Positions 44,525 through 53,699 of a stretch of 64,000 nucleotides of DNA are shown here, piece after piece. Made by a program: the position numbers and the translations under genes. Below the pieces are notes generated by a model. The model did no database searches. It was given only the letters and a program-made list of their open reading frames with translations, and was not told where the DNA came from. The stretch lies in NCBI RefSeq assembly GCF_900102185.1, contig NZ_LT629690.1, positions 434,001 to 498,000 of the forward strand, written 5' to 3'. Within the stretch, counting starts at the first letter, position 1. Every line of letters begins with the position of its first letter. Source of the DNA: Terriglobus roseus (GTDB lineage Bacteria > Acidobacteriota > Terriglobia > Terriglobales > Acidobacteriaceae).

Positions 44525-45511
44525 TTAACGGCCGCCAAGCGCTCCGCCGGCTCGCTTCATCACCTGCCGCACAAGCGCGGAGTAGGTCTCCGCAATCTTC
44601 AATTTCAGGTCGAACTGCCGGTCATAGGCCTGTCTTTGGATGGGCATGTATGGTTCCAGCTTCTTTGTAATCTGGTCAATGTTCAGGCCGGTGTTGCTCT
44701 GGATTACGGCGAAGATGCCTTTGTCATCCGGTGAGAAATGCTTTGCTGCATCCCACTTCTGCAAGTTCTCGCCGCCTGTGCCCGCGCGCCAGATGCTCTG
44801 GCTGGTGTGCAGTTCCACTCCGCCCGGTTCAGGGAAGGCGTGGAACTGGTCGATCAGTCCTTGCTGCTCCGCGTTCAGCCAGTACAGCGTGTATTCGGTC
44901 CAATCCATGGCATAGCGCTGTAGAAGAACCTCCATCCACGGAATGTCGAACATGTCTTCCAGGCGCTTGTGTAGAGCACGGCAAAGCGTGGCGGACATGG
45001 TGACGGGCGTAAGCCAGATGCCGTCCTTTTCCAGATGCGGGTCCTGCTTCAACAGTTCTGCTGAGTTACTCCAGAAGACTTTTTCAATCTCGCGTGACTG
45101 CATGTGTGTCAGTGCTTTGCCGCCGGGCAACAGAGTGTCGATCGTGAAGGGATGAGTGGCGAAGGTGTCCGGATCGAAGACTAGGAAGTATTCGGTGTTA
45201 ATCAGTTCAGAGCCGTATAGCTTAATGATCTGCTGGCGGTGCCAGTTACGAATCTGATGGCGCTGGTTGTACTTCTGGAAGACACCGAAGTGTTCGCTTT
45301 CATCGACAATCTCGATGGGGAAGTCGCTCCAGGCCTGCGAATACTTCTTTGCGGTCTCGACTTCATCGTGAGGAACAACGATCAGGAAGCGGTCAAAGAT
45401 GTCCGGCGTGGAGAAATGGCGCAGGGAAGAGAAGAGAATGTCGCAACGGGGAATGTTGTCGGCATAGTGCCGTCCCGTGGTCTTCAGCGGCATAACGGCA
45501 CTTAGCTTCAT
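44525..45511 (-). CDS. DUF6492-type protein, glycosyltransferase-like
   Basis: 328 residues, cytosolic. It begins MKLSAVMPLKTTGRHYADNI and has YFLVFDPDTFATHPF, a DxD-like patch as in GT-A glycosyltransferases, and IPWMEVLLQRYAMDWTEYTLY. I recognise the DUF6492 pattern, found in polysaccharide loci. Its ATG overlaps the stop of the GumC-like gene by 4 bp, so it belongs to the same operon and probably modifies the exopolysaccharide repeat unit (inference). Confidence 0.75.
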   Translation of the reverse strand: MKLSAVMPLKTTGRHYADNIPRCDILFSSLRHFSTPDIFDRFLIVVPHDEVETAKKYSQAWSDFPIEIVDESEHFGVFQKYNQRHQIRNWHRQQIIKLYGSELINTEYFLVFDPDTFATHPFTIDTLLPGGKALTHMQSREIEKVFWSNSAELLKQDPHLEKDGIWLTPVTMSATLCRALHKRLEDMFDIPWMEVLLQRYAMDWTEYTLYWLNAEQQGLIDQFHAFPEPGGVELHTSQSIWRAGTGGENLQKWDAAKHFSPDDKGIFAVIQSNTGLNIDQITKKLEPYMPIQRQAYDRQFDLKLKIAETYSALVRQVMKRAGGALGGR

Positions 45512-47538
45512 GCGGTTCCTCGTCCCAGCAGCACACGATACAGCCAGCCGGGGATGTAATATTTGCGACCTGTCATCACCAGACCATCCACGTTGCCACC
45601 AATGTAGCTGGCCTGCGACAGAATCGTTTCCACCACAGGCTTGCGTGTCTTTTCTGCGGCGAGGATCAGAACGGTCAGGTCGGCGACGGTCGTCAGTTCT
45701 ACGCTTTCAAACCACTGATACGCAGGCGGTGCGGTCACCACCACATAGTCGTAAGTGGAGCGTAGTTCGTGAAAGAGATTGATCAACCGCGACCGCGTCA
45801 TGGTCATGCCGACGGTGACTACTGCATCCTTCGTCAGCGGACGCAGTGCCAGCAACGAGCCTTCTACCGGTGTATCGCCCTCTTCTTCCATATGAACCAG
45901 TGCCACGCGTCCGGGCGAGCGAGGTTCCAGCGCTTCTACCAGGCCGCGCGCCACCATGCTCATACCGCCTTCGTTCTGCCCGGTTAAGAGAAGGATCGTC
46001 TTGCCCTGACCACCGGTGGGAACGGAATCTGCGGCGGCAATCAAACGACCAAATGCGCGTCTTGCCGTCTGTTCTGGAGCGCCGCGTCGCGCAATGTCGG
46101 AGAGCACCGGCAGACGCAGGCTGCGTTCTGCTTCATCCGGCGAAAGGAAGGTTTCGCGCATGCTGGATGCCACCACTATCACCACAATCGTGATCAGAAC
46201 GGAGGCTACGACAGCGGCAGCAATGAACAGCAGGCGTGAGTTGGTGCGCTTCCGCGGCACGGTGGGCGTCTCGATCATGCGCACGTTCGTCGTACCAGAA
46301 GTCATTGTCTGGTTCTGCTCAACGCGCGCTTTCTCCACCTGCTCGGCATAATTCTTTGCGGTTTCCGCCAGTAGATCGCGCTGCGACGTGAGGCGTGCCA
46401 GCGTGTCGTTCACGCTAATCAAGTCCTTCAACTTGCCTTGCGATTCGGACACTTGTGTCTGCAACACGTTGTAGCGGCCCTGCGCTCCGGCGAGCGAGGC
46501 CTGCGCCTGGGAAAGCTGACCGTTTACCTGATCTTTGAAATTGTTGTAGCCCACGCGCGTTGAAACAGAGATCTGTTTCTTCTGCTGTTCAATCGCCGTT
46601 TCCAACTGAGCTATCTGCGCTTCTACCTGCGTGACAAACGGAGATGTGGCCATATAACGCGACATCAGATCTGCGCGCTTCGCCTGCAGTTTGAATAAAT
46701 CCGATTCCATTGTGCCGATGGTGTGTGCCGCTTCCGTGTTGTCACGGAACAGCTCCACTTCCTGCGGTACATGGGATGCGTTGTTCTGCAATACATCCAC
46801 ACTGCGACGGGCTTCGGCGACGGCGGTCTCAGCTTCTGCCATGCGTTGGCGCAACTGTCCGTCCAATTGCACGGCAGAATCGATCTGGCCTTTCACGTCT
46901 ACTACGCCGTGCTGCTTTTCGTAAGCTTCAATCTGCCCGTTTGCGGCGTCGAGTTGTGAGCGGATGTTGTCTCGCTGTTGGGTAAGGAACGAGACCCGGC
47001 CTGAAGTAAGAATCTCCGCGCGCTCTTCGAAATACACCGCCAGCAGAGTCTTCAATACAGCCGCCGCGCGTTGCGGATCCCGGTCGCGATAGGTGATTTC
47101 AATCACATCGCCGGTTTCCAGTTTGGAGACCTTCAGGTGATTTTCAAACTGGGCCAGTTGCTTTTCAAAGTCCTCAGGAGAGACACGATTGCCCAGCTCG
47201 CGTCGAAGCACATCGCGATGCAACTCGGCACTTTCCAAAAGCTGCTGTTCTACATCGGCAGCGGGTGGTGCTGTAAGGGAGCGCGCATTTGGAACCCCGC
47301 CGGACTGCAGGTCGTACACACCGCCGTTGAGTGCGAGCAATCGGGCCCGCGCCATGTAGGACGGTGGCAGTAACAGCGCCACCAGAACGCCGATCAAGAG
47401 CAGCGAAGTGGCCAGCAGGAATGCCAGGCGGCGATAGTAAAACGCAATATTCAGGAGATCGCGTAGGGATGGGGAACGTAGCCCCGGACCGTGAGGGGGG
47501 ACGTTGACCGAAGGAGTTGGGTTAAGAATTGTCGTCAC
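45508..47538 (-). CDS. GumC/Wzz-type chain-length protein with degenerate BY-kinase domain
   Basis: 676 residues. Wzz domain with TM1 at about 38-57, a periplasmic coiled-coil region (about 170-400; QIEAYEKQHGVVDVKGQID, TRVGYNNFKDQVNGQLSQ) and TM2 at about 430-452. The cytosolic C-terminus (about 480-670) resembles the CpsD/Wzc ATPase. However, the Walker-A position reads TGQNEGGMSM (no GxGKS Lys), and the Walker-B-like strand is YDYVVVTAPPA, with Thr replacing Asp. It is therefore probably a non-catalytic pseudokinase controlling polymer length. Divergent from the wza-like gene. Confidence 0.88.
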   Translation of the reverse strand: MTTILNPTPSVNVPPHGPGLRSPSLRDLLNIAFYYRRLAFLLATSLLLIGVLVALLLPPSYMARARLLALNGGVYDLQSGGVPNARSLTAPPAADVEQQLLESAELHRDVLRRELGNRVSPEDFEKQLAQFENHLKVSKLETGDVIEITYRDRDPQRAAAVLKTLLAVYFEERAEILTSGRVSFLTQQRDNIRSQLDAANGQIEAYEKQHGVVDVKGQIDSAVQLDGQLRQRMAEAETAVAEARRSVDVLQNNASHVPQEVELFRDNTEAAHTIGTMESDLFKLQAKRADLMSRYMATSPFVTQVEAQIAQLETAIEQQKKQISVSTRVGYNNFKDQVNGQLSQAQASLAGAQGRYNVLQTQVSESQGKLKDLISVNDTLARLTSQRDLLAETAKNYAEQVEKARVEQNQTMTSGTTNVRMIETPTVPRKRTNSRLLFIAAAVVASVLITIVVIVVASSMRETFLSPDEAERSLRLPVLSDIARRGAPEQTARRAFGRLIAAADSVPTGGQGKTILLLTGQNEGGMSMVARGLVEALEPRSPGRVALVHMEEEGDTPVEGSLLALRPLTKDAVVTVGMTMTRSRLINLFHELRSTYDYVVVTAPPAYQWFESVELTTVADLTVLILAAEKTRKPVVETILSQASYIGGNVDGLVMTGRKYYIPGWLYRVLLGRGTA

Positions 47539-47695
47539 TCAAAACCGCTTCGTATATTCCCCGGAAAAAGGCAGAGAGGCAAGTGGGGCATCTCGGTTGG
47601 CAGATCCAACCTGTGCTTCTCTCGTGACCCCGCACCATTATTTAGGCAATAATAACATTCGATATCTCTCTGGATGAGAGGTGCGGAGGGCAGAA

Positions 47696-48463
47696 ATGAT
47701 CCCGGTTTATCCACGGAAAAACAGGCGCATTCTCTGCCGTTTGGCAGTTCTGCTGGTTGCCGCGGCTCTGTCTTCATGGGTGCCGTTGGCGGCTTCAGGA
47801 CAGGCACCAGCCGCACCAGCCCAAACTCCTCCCGCACCTCCAGCGCATTACACGTTGGAGGAGTATCGCCTGGCCCCTGGCGATGAGCTTTCCATTAACT
47901 TTCCTAACAATGCGGAACTGAATCACTCCGGTCCCATCGGTCCGGATGGTCGTGTTTCCATCCCGCTGCTGGGTAATGTGATGCTGGCAGGCGATACGTC
48001 TACACAGGCCGCTTCCATTATCACCAACGTGCTACGTGACCGCGGCATTGCTGCCAATGCGGTGCCGGACATCACCATCATGCGCTATGGCACTACGGTT
48101 TACGTGGGAGGCCAGGTGAAGTTGCCCGGCGCCATTCAGCTTGCTTCAGGCATGGACGTTCTTCAAGCCATCATCGCCGCTGGTGGCATGACGGATATGG
48201 CCCGTACAGGTCAGGTAGCCATCATTCGCCGCACATCCGACAATCATGCGAACGTTTTCTACGTCAGTGTGAAGGACTACATCAAGGGGAGTCCCAACGG
48301 TGCGATTGCTACGCTGGAACCGCGCGATGTAGTGTTCGTCCCCCGCAGCAAGATCACCGAAGTGGACATGTGGATCGACGAATATATCAATAAGACGATC
48401 CCCTTCAGCCGCAACTTCAGCTACAGCTACGGCAACTATCCTGTGACCACGGTGACCAAGTGA
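47696..48463 (+). CDS. Polysaccharide export outer-membrane protein (Wza/GumB-like)
   Basis: 255 residues from ATG 47696, which has GGAGGG 5 bases upstream (a GTG at 47681 is in frame). Signal peptide about 5-35 (...PLAASGQ), a Pro/Ala linker, then the PES domain (YTLEEYRLAPGDELSI; HSGPIGPDGRVSIPLLGNVM) and an SLBB-like domain (VYVGGQVKLPGAIQLASGMDVLQA). It forms the periplasmic and outer-membrane export channel. No lipobox is visible. First gene of the rightward exopolysaccharide operon; stop overlaps the next start. Confidence 0.9.
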   Translation: MIPVYPRKNRRILCRLAVLLVAAALSSWVPLAASGQAPAAPAQTPPAPPAHYTLEEYRLAPGDELSINFPNNAELNHSGPIGPDGRVSIPLLGNVMLAGDTSTQAASIITNVLRDRGIAANAVPDITIMRYGTTVYVGGQVKLPGAIQLASGMDVLQAIIAAGGMTDMARTGQVAIIRRTSDNHANVFYVSVKDYIKGSPNGAIATLEPRDVVFVPRSKITEVDMWIDEYINKTIPFSRNFSYSYGNYPVTTVTK

Positions 48464-49767
48464 TCCAGCAGCAACGGGTGCCTGCGTTCGTTTCACAACG
48501 CACGCAGAAGACATTTCGCGCGTCCGTTGTCACGATCGATTCGCCGGATGAATTACCTATCCGCTGGCCACAGTTCCTGCTGCTGTTTGCCGTTTTGCCA
48601 TTGTTTGGCGAAGTCTTCCACTACCTGAAGGTTCTGCCGCCCATGTGGGCGTTGTCGAAGGCGTTCCCGATCCTTACGCTGCCTCTGTGCTTTTTTGCCA
48701 TGAAGGACGGACCGGCACCGCGAGGATCACGGCAGATACTGCTTTCGCTGCTGTATCTGTTTCTTGTTCCCAGCTTCACGGCCGTCTTCGCTTTTCAGCA
48801 GAATTTCTTCCTCGGTCTCACAGCGCAGGTCAAGCTTCTGCCCATTCTGTACTTCTTTTCCGTAACCGGTTTTCTGCGGCTTTTAAAGCCCACATCCAGC
48901 GAAATTGCGAAGGGCTTTCTTTACTGGGGCCTGGTGCTTTTCGTAGTGCTGATCCTGTTGTGGATCTTCGTGCCGCAATCGGTCTATGAGGTGCTCCATA
49001 AGGCTGGCGACGCACCCATGTTCAGCCACGATAGTCGCGGCAACCGTATTCGTATGCCGTTTCTCTTCGGCACCATCGGTATCTTCTATTGCTTCCGCCG
49101 CTTCTTTGCAGAGAAGAAAGTTTGGTGGCTGCTGGGCACTATTGCAGGCTTCGCTGCAGTGATGGGACTGATCCGTATGCGCGCGGCTGTGCTGGGATTG
49201 TCTATGGTTTTTGCGATAAACACGCTGCGCTTCTCCAAGCCGAAGACACGCATTCTCATCCTTGCACTATTGCCTTTTGCCGCAGCCGCGCTGCTATCGG
49301 TACCGTATGTGGCATCCACGTTCGATACCGGATCGCAGGCAGGATTCGACATCCGTCGCGGCACGATTGAAGGAGCCATCGCCTTTCTTGGCAACGATCC
49401 CTTACGTTGGCTGATCGGTGTGGGGACCATCACGCCGCTGGATCCCATGGGCCTTATCCGTTACTTCAACCATTCGTTCTTCCTGGCAGACATCACCTGG
49501 TTGGGCATCACATTTGAGTTCGGACTTATCGGTGCGGTGCTTCTGCTGATGATTCCTGTGCGTGGCTTATGGGAATCACGCTATGTCCGGGATTCTCGTC
49601 AGGGAGCATTTCTCGGATCGCTTCAGGACTACCTCATTTACTCCATCCTTATATCTACTGGCTATCCGCTCACCATGGCGCCTGGCGAGTTCGCCATGAT
49701 TCTGGCAATTATGGTGCATGAAAGTGCACGTTACGGCGCGAACGATCCAAGGTTTCGCTACCCATGA
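48460..49767 (+). CDS. O-antigen ligase / Wzy-type polymerase membrane protein
   Basis: 435 residues with about ten membrane helices. The start is GTG overlapping the previous stop (GTGA). Helices cluster at about 36-230; the family's large periplasmic loop is at about 290-350 (FDTGSQAGFDIRRGTIEGAI, then IGVGTITPLDPMGLIRYFNHSFFLAD), with an Arg and a His as in WaaL/Wzy proteins. It polymerises or ligates lipid-linked repeat units in the periplasm. Confidence 0.82.
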   Translation: MIQQQRVPAFVSQRTQKTFRASVVTIDSPDELPIRWPQFLLLFAVLPLFGEVFHYLKVLPPMWALSKAFPILTLPLCFFAMKDGPAPRGSRQILLSLLYLFLVPSFTAVFAFQQNFFLGLTAQVKLLPILYFFSVTGFLRLLKPTSSEIAKGFLYWGLVLFVVLILLWIFVPQSVYEVLHKAGDAPMFSHDSRGNRIRMPFLFGTIGIFYCFRRFFAEKKVWWLLGTIAGFAAVMGLIRMRAAVLGLSMVFAINTLRFSKPKTRILILALLPFAAAALLSVPYVASTFDTGSQAGFDIRRGTIEGAIAFLGNDPLRWLIGVGTITPLDPMGLIRYFNHSFFLADITWLGITFEFGLIGAVLLLMIPVRGLWESRYVRDSRQGAFLGSLQDYLIYSILISTGYPLTMAPGEFAMILAIMVHESARYGANDPRFRYP

Positions 49768-51368
49768 AGACTTTGTCTTTTGTGCTCTGCAGCGTTCTAT
49801 GCACCGGGTGCTACGGGCAGAAGAGCGCGCCGCGCGTGACGGATATCACCGTGGACGCCAATAAGAATCGTCACCCAATAAGCCCGCTCATCTACGGCGT
49901 GAACTTCGGGACAACGAAGCAGCTACAACTTCTGCGCGCGCCTGTGAACCGCCTCGGCGGTGAAGCTGCAGATGTCTACGACTACCAATCTGGAGCACGG
50001 AACGCAGGTAGCCGTTGGTTCTACGAAAGCTATCCCGCGAACAAAGCAGACATTCTCGCGCAGTATGGTGAAGACTTCATCTCGCTCACACAACGTGCAG
50101 GCGCGGACAGCATGATCACCATCCCCATGATGGGATGGGTGGCAAATCTCGGATTCAATCACACTCGTTTGTCCAGTTATTCCATCGCGAAGTACGGTCT
50201 GCAGAAATCCACGGACACACAGGGGATGACTGAGGCCGGCAACGGCATTCGTCTTGACGGCAGCGCTATTCATAATGACCCCAACGATGCGATGCAGCCC
50301 GACACACCCGCGCGCGAAGCCTTATGGATACGCTCTCTGGTGAAGAACCGCAGGCTTGGTGAAACTCGCTATTACCTGCTTGGCAACGAACCCTCACTCT
50401 GGCATGAGAGTCATCGTGATGTACATCCAGAAGGCGTGCACGCATCGGAATTGCTGGCGAAAACATTAGCCCTGGCTGCGGCGATTCATAAGGCCGATCC
50501 CGCTGCCAAAGTCGCCGGGCCGGAAGAATGGTCGCCCATCGGAACGCTCAATAGCGGCTTCGACAATCAGCTTCAATCCACAAAGGGAAGCGCTCCTTCC
50601 GACCGTGTTCGTGAAACCGGCGGTGTGGACCTATTGCCTTGGCTTCTTCGTAAGTGGAAGGCCGCTGGTCATCCCGTGGATGTGGTGAGCGTGCACTACT
50701 ATCCGCAAAGCAATCAGTACAGTGACGATGTAAGCGAAGCCATGCAACTGCTTCGCAACCGATCCACACGTGGCCTGTGGGATCCGAATTATCACGATGT
50801 GCCATGGATTCCCATAAACACCGCGCTGATTCCGTCGCTGCGTGCAATGGTCGATCGTGATTACTTTCGCGGGACGCCGATTGCCATCACCGAGTACAGT
50901 TGGGGCGCGGACAGGCACATGAATGGCGCTACTGCGCAGGCAGATGTGTTGGGCATCTTCGGCCGCGAGAATGTTTCGCTCGCCACACGCTGGATCGCAC
51001 CACCCGAAGGTTCACCCGCTTTTCTCGCTATGCAGATGTATCGCAACTATGACGGTAGAGGTGGCAGCTTTGGCGATCTCAGCATCTCCGCATTCGCGCC
51101 AGATTCGGATAGCGTCAGCGCATTCGCCGCAGAGCGTACCGCGGACCATGCCGTTACGATAATGGTCGTCAACAAGCAGCTCCACGAACCAGCGAATATC
51201 CGCGTGTCATTGCGCGGTGTCCCCGCCGCCGGCACTGTGGAAACGCACATGCTTTCTCTCGGTAAATTGTCGACGTCTTTGCCAACTGGGTACAACAGCG
51301 GCGTAATTTCATTCGTTATTCCGGCGCAAAGCATTACTCTGTTCGTTGTACATGGACATGGCAGTTAA
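49764..51368 (+). CDS. Secreted glycoside hydrolase, GH44-like
   Basis: 534 residues. Signal peptide with a possible lipobox (LCTGC, Cys about 16). GH44 hallmarks: PVNRLGGEAADVYDYQSGAR, NAGSRWFYESYP, TIPMMGWVANLG, acid/base Glu in YLLGNEPSLWHE and nucleophile Glu in PIAITEYSWGADRH. The C-terminal ~100 residues form the beta-sandwich that accompanies this barrel. GH44 enzymes cleave beta-1,4-glucans such as cellulose and xyloglucan. Inside an exopolysaccharide operon (4-bp overlap with the polymerase), it may trim or release the exported polymer (inference). Confidence 0.85.
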   Translation: MKTLSFVLCSVLCTGCYGQKSAPRVTDITVDANKNRHPISPLIYGVNFGTTKQLQLLRAPVNRLGGEAADVYDYQSGARNAGSRWFYESYPANKADILAQYGEDFISLTQRAGADSMITIPMMGWVANLGFNHTRLSSYSIAKYGLQKSTDTQGMTEAGNGIRLDGSAIHNDPNDAMQPDTPAREALWIRSLVKNRRLGETRYYLLGNEPSLWHESHRDVHPEGVHASELLAKTLALAAAIHKADPAAKVAGPEEWSPIGTLNSGFDNQLQSTKGSAPSDRVRETGGVDLLPWLLRKWKAAGHPVDVVSVHYYPQSNQYSDDVSEAMQLLRNRSTRGLWDPNYHDVPWIPINTALIPSLRAMVDRDYFRGTPIAITEYSWGADRHMNGATAQADVLGIFGRENVSLATRWIAPPEGSPAFLAMQMYRNYDGRGGSFGDLSISAFAPDSDSVSAFAAERTADHAVTIMVVNKQLHEPANIRVSLRGVPAAGTVETHMLSLGKLSTSLPTGYNSGVISFVIPAQSITLFVVHGHGS

Positions 51369-52758
51369 CACTCGCGAAGCTTCCAACTCCTCCGCGTCAC
51401 GCGCTGGTGCGCTCACTCGCACAGTAGCAACGGCGAGCACGCGTCTGCTTGATCTGCCGACGCGCTATGGTCTGCACCTGCTCATTGCGCTGCGCCTTGG
51501 CATTGAGGACGTGGGTGCGTTCTATATCGTCTTCAGCGTCATGACCATGGCCTCGGGGCTGGGCCGTCTCGGTGTGGATCGTGCGATGACACGCGAAGTC
51601 GCGGCTGCGCTGGGACGCGATCTCCCCAGTACTGCACGTCGTATCGCATGGCGCGGTATGCGCCTCACGCTGGTGAATTCTGCAGTGATTACTGCAGCGC
51701 TTGTACTGCTTTCGAAGCCGATCGCCTTGTACATCCTTCATAAACCGGCAATGGCGATTCCGTTGGCCATCGGTGCAATTTCCATTTTCCCGCAGAACAT
51801 CGCCAACGCCGCAGCTGGTGTTTTGGCAGGTCTGGGGCGCGTTGCCACGAGCCAGATGATCTATCAATGGCTGTGGCCGGCTCTGTTCTGCGCCGGTGCA
51901 CTCGTGATGCACCTTGATGTCAATCGCACGCTGCTGCTGATCGTGGCCGCTATGCTCCTGGATGCGGCGTTTGGAGTAGCCCTCATGTTGCGCGTGTTGC
52001 CGGTGCGTCACGCAGAACATCAGACGTTGGAAGTACCTTCACTCTCGCGGCTCGGCGTGCAGTTATTCAGCGCAGAGCTTCTGCAGCTTGCAATCTCTTC
52101 TGCGCCACCCTTCGTTCTTGGTATCGCTGCTTCCACGACTGAAGTTGCTCGTTACGCTGTGGTGTGGCGCATTGTGCTCCTGCTGAATCTTCTGGTTTCC
52201 GCGATGGCCGCTGTCGCTTCGCCTCAGTTTGCCTCTGCATCGGCTCGTGGTGATCGTGCAACTCTGCGACGTGTCGCACAACAGACTGTAGGGATAACTG
52301 CAGTTCTCTCTGTGTTGCCCACAATTCTTCTCGCTATCAATCCCACCTTCTTCCTCAATCGTTTTGGAGCGGGTTACGCACCGGCGGCTCCTGCCATGCG
52401 CATTCTGCTCCTCGGCCAACTTTCGCTCATCCTCTGCACGGGCGTACCGGAACTGCTCGGCATGACGGGCCACGCGCGTACGCTGCTGAAGATTAACGCT
52501 GTTTCCATTGCCGTTCTTTTGCTCGGACTGGGAGCGCTCACCCCGCATTTCAGTGACGCGGGAGCCGCCGCAGGTACGGCGTTGGCGATGCTCGTAAATG
52601 CTGTTGGAGTTAGCTTCGCAGCGAGGCGCGATCTGGGGCTTACGCCCCTCTGGAATTTTCTTCAGGATGGACGATTACAGCTTCGACGACGTCTTAGTCC
52701 GGCCACTCCTGAAGACGCGCCGATCGATGAAGACATCGCCGATGTCAGCAACGTCTAA
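51352..52758 (+). CDS. Wzx-type polysaccharide flippase
   Basis: About 468 residues from ATG 51352 (ATG 51358 also possible); the start overlaps the GH44 stop. Around 12-14 membrane helices; the N-terminal region RLGIEDVGAFYIVFSVMTMA, then GLGRLGVDRAMTREVA, is typical of MATE-like oligosaccharide flippases. It moves lipid-linked repeat units across the inner membrane. The C-terminal ~35 residues are polar and acidic. Confidence 0.9.
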   Translation: MDMAVNTREASNSSASRAGALTRTVATASTRLLDLPTRYGLHLLIALRLGIEDVGAFYIVFSVMTMASGLGRLGVDRAMTREVAAALGRDLPSTARRIAWRGMRLTLVNSAVITAALVLLSKPIALYILHKPAMAIPLAIGAISIFPQNIANAAAGVLAGLGRVATSQMIYQWLWPALFCAGALVMHLDVNRTLLLIVAAMLLDAAFGVALMLRVLPVRHAEHQTLEVPSLSRLGVQLFSAELLQLAISSAPPFVLGIAASTTEVARYAVVWRIVLLLNLLVSAMAAVASPQFASASARGDRATLRRVAQQTVGITAVLSVLPTILLAINPTFFLNRFGAGYAPAAPAMRILLLGQLSLILCTGVPELLGMTGHARTLLKINAVSIAVLLLGLGALTPHFSDAGAAAGTALAMLVNAVGVSFAARRDLGLTPLWNFLQDGRLQLRRRLSPATPEDAPIDEDIADVSNV

Positions 52759-52881
52759 CTCGGGTGCTACTTAGGAATCGATGGTTTCATCGAGCTATTT
52801 CGTGGTTGAAAATAGCAAGAAAATCCATATTTCCGGTGCTATACTCCGTCTATCTACCACAAAAGGCCTAAGTCTCCACAT

Positions 52882-53649
52882 ATGTCGGCAGGAATTCCAT
52901 TGTCAGTAAGAAATCTGCCGTACCAGCCGGGCACCATCGACGAAGTTGCGATGCGCGTTGTGCTGCATGCGGAGGCGAAGCAACCTACTCATCTTGTCAT
53001 CGCGGTTAACGGCCAGGTCTTTGTGCTTGGCCATCAGCAACCGCGTTTTGCTGATGTAATACGTCGTGCCGAGACGGTCGTTCTTGACGGTATTTCTATC
53101 TTCCTTGCGACGAGGGTGCTCCGTGATTCTCATGCACATCGTGTGCAAGGGGTGAAGCTGGTTACACGTATCTGCGAATGCGCCAATCCTTACTCGCAAC
53201 GCGTGATGTTGCTTGGTGGACGTCCTGGTGCAGGCGAGAAGATGAAGGAACTACTCGCGAAGACATGTCCGAACCTGATCGTCGATGCACATTGTCCGCC
53301 ATTCGGTTTTGAGCGGACAGAAGAAGGTTTGGAGACTGTACGCGAGGCTGTTCGCAATTTCGCACCAGACATTCTCTTCGTCGCCTTTGGCGCACCCAAA
53401 CAGGAATTCTTCATGGATGAACACATTCGCCCTCTGAATGTTCCTGTGGCTATGGCAGTGGGTGGCAGTTTCGAGATGATCAGCGGCATGGTCCCCCGAG
53501 CTCCCGAATGGATGCAGGCGATTGGTATGGAGTGGCTGTTCCGTACCATCATGGAGCCGCGTCGTTTACTCTGGCGTTACGTTTATACAAATACGGTCTT
53601 TATCTGGCTCTTTCTGTGCGAACGATTTTCGCGACCCACAAACGCGTAA
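52882..53649 (+). CDS. WecG/TagA/CpsF-family glycosyltransferase (GT26)
   Basis: 255 residues. Family motifs: LVIAVNGQVFVLGHQQPRFA, VVLDGISIFLATRVL, RVMLLGGRPGAGEKMKELL, DILFVAFGAPKQEFFMDEHI and AVGGSFEMISGMVPRAPEWM, followed by GMEWLFRTIMEPRRLLWRY. It adds a sugar such as ManNAc(A) to a polyprenyl-linked acceptor at the membrane face. A promoter-like TATACT at about 52840-52845 suggests its own transcript start, 123 bp after the flippase. Confidence 0.92.
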   Translation: MSAGIPLSVRNLPYQPGTIDEVAMRVVLHAEAKQPTHLVIAVNGQVFVLGHQQPRFADVIRRAETVVLDGISIFLATRVLRDSHAHRVQGVKLVTRICECANPYSQRVMLLGGRPGAGEKMKELLAKTCPNLIVDAHCPPFGFERTEEGLETVREAVRNFAPDILFVAFGAPKQEFFMDEHIRPLNVPVAMAVGGSFEMISGMVPRAPEWMQAIGMEWLFRTIMEPRRLLWRYVYTNTVFIWLFLCERFSRPTNA

Positions 53650-53699
53650 ATTTCACTTTCATCCTGCATTGATCTTTTCGGAAAGGGATCGCTAAACGC

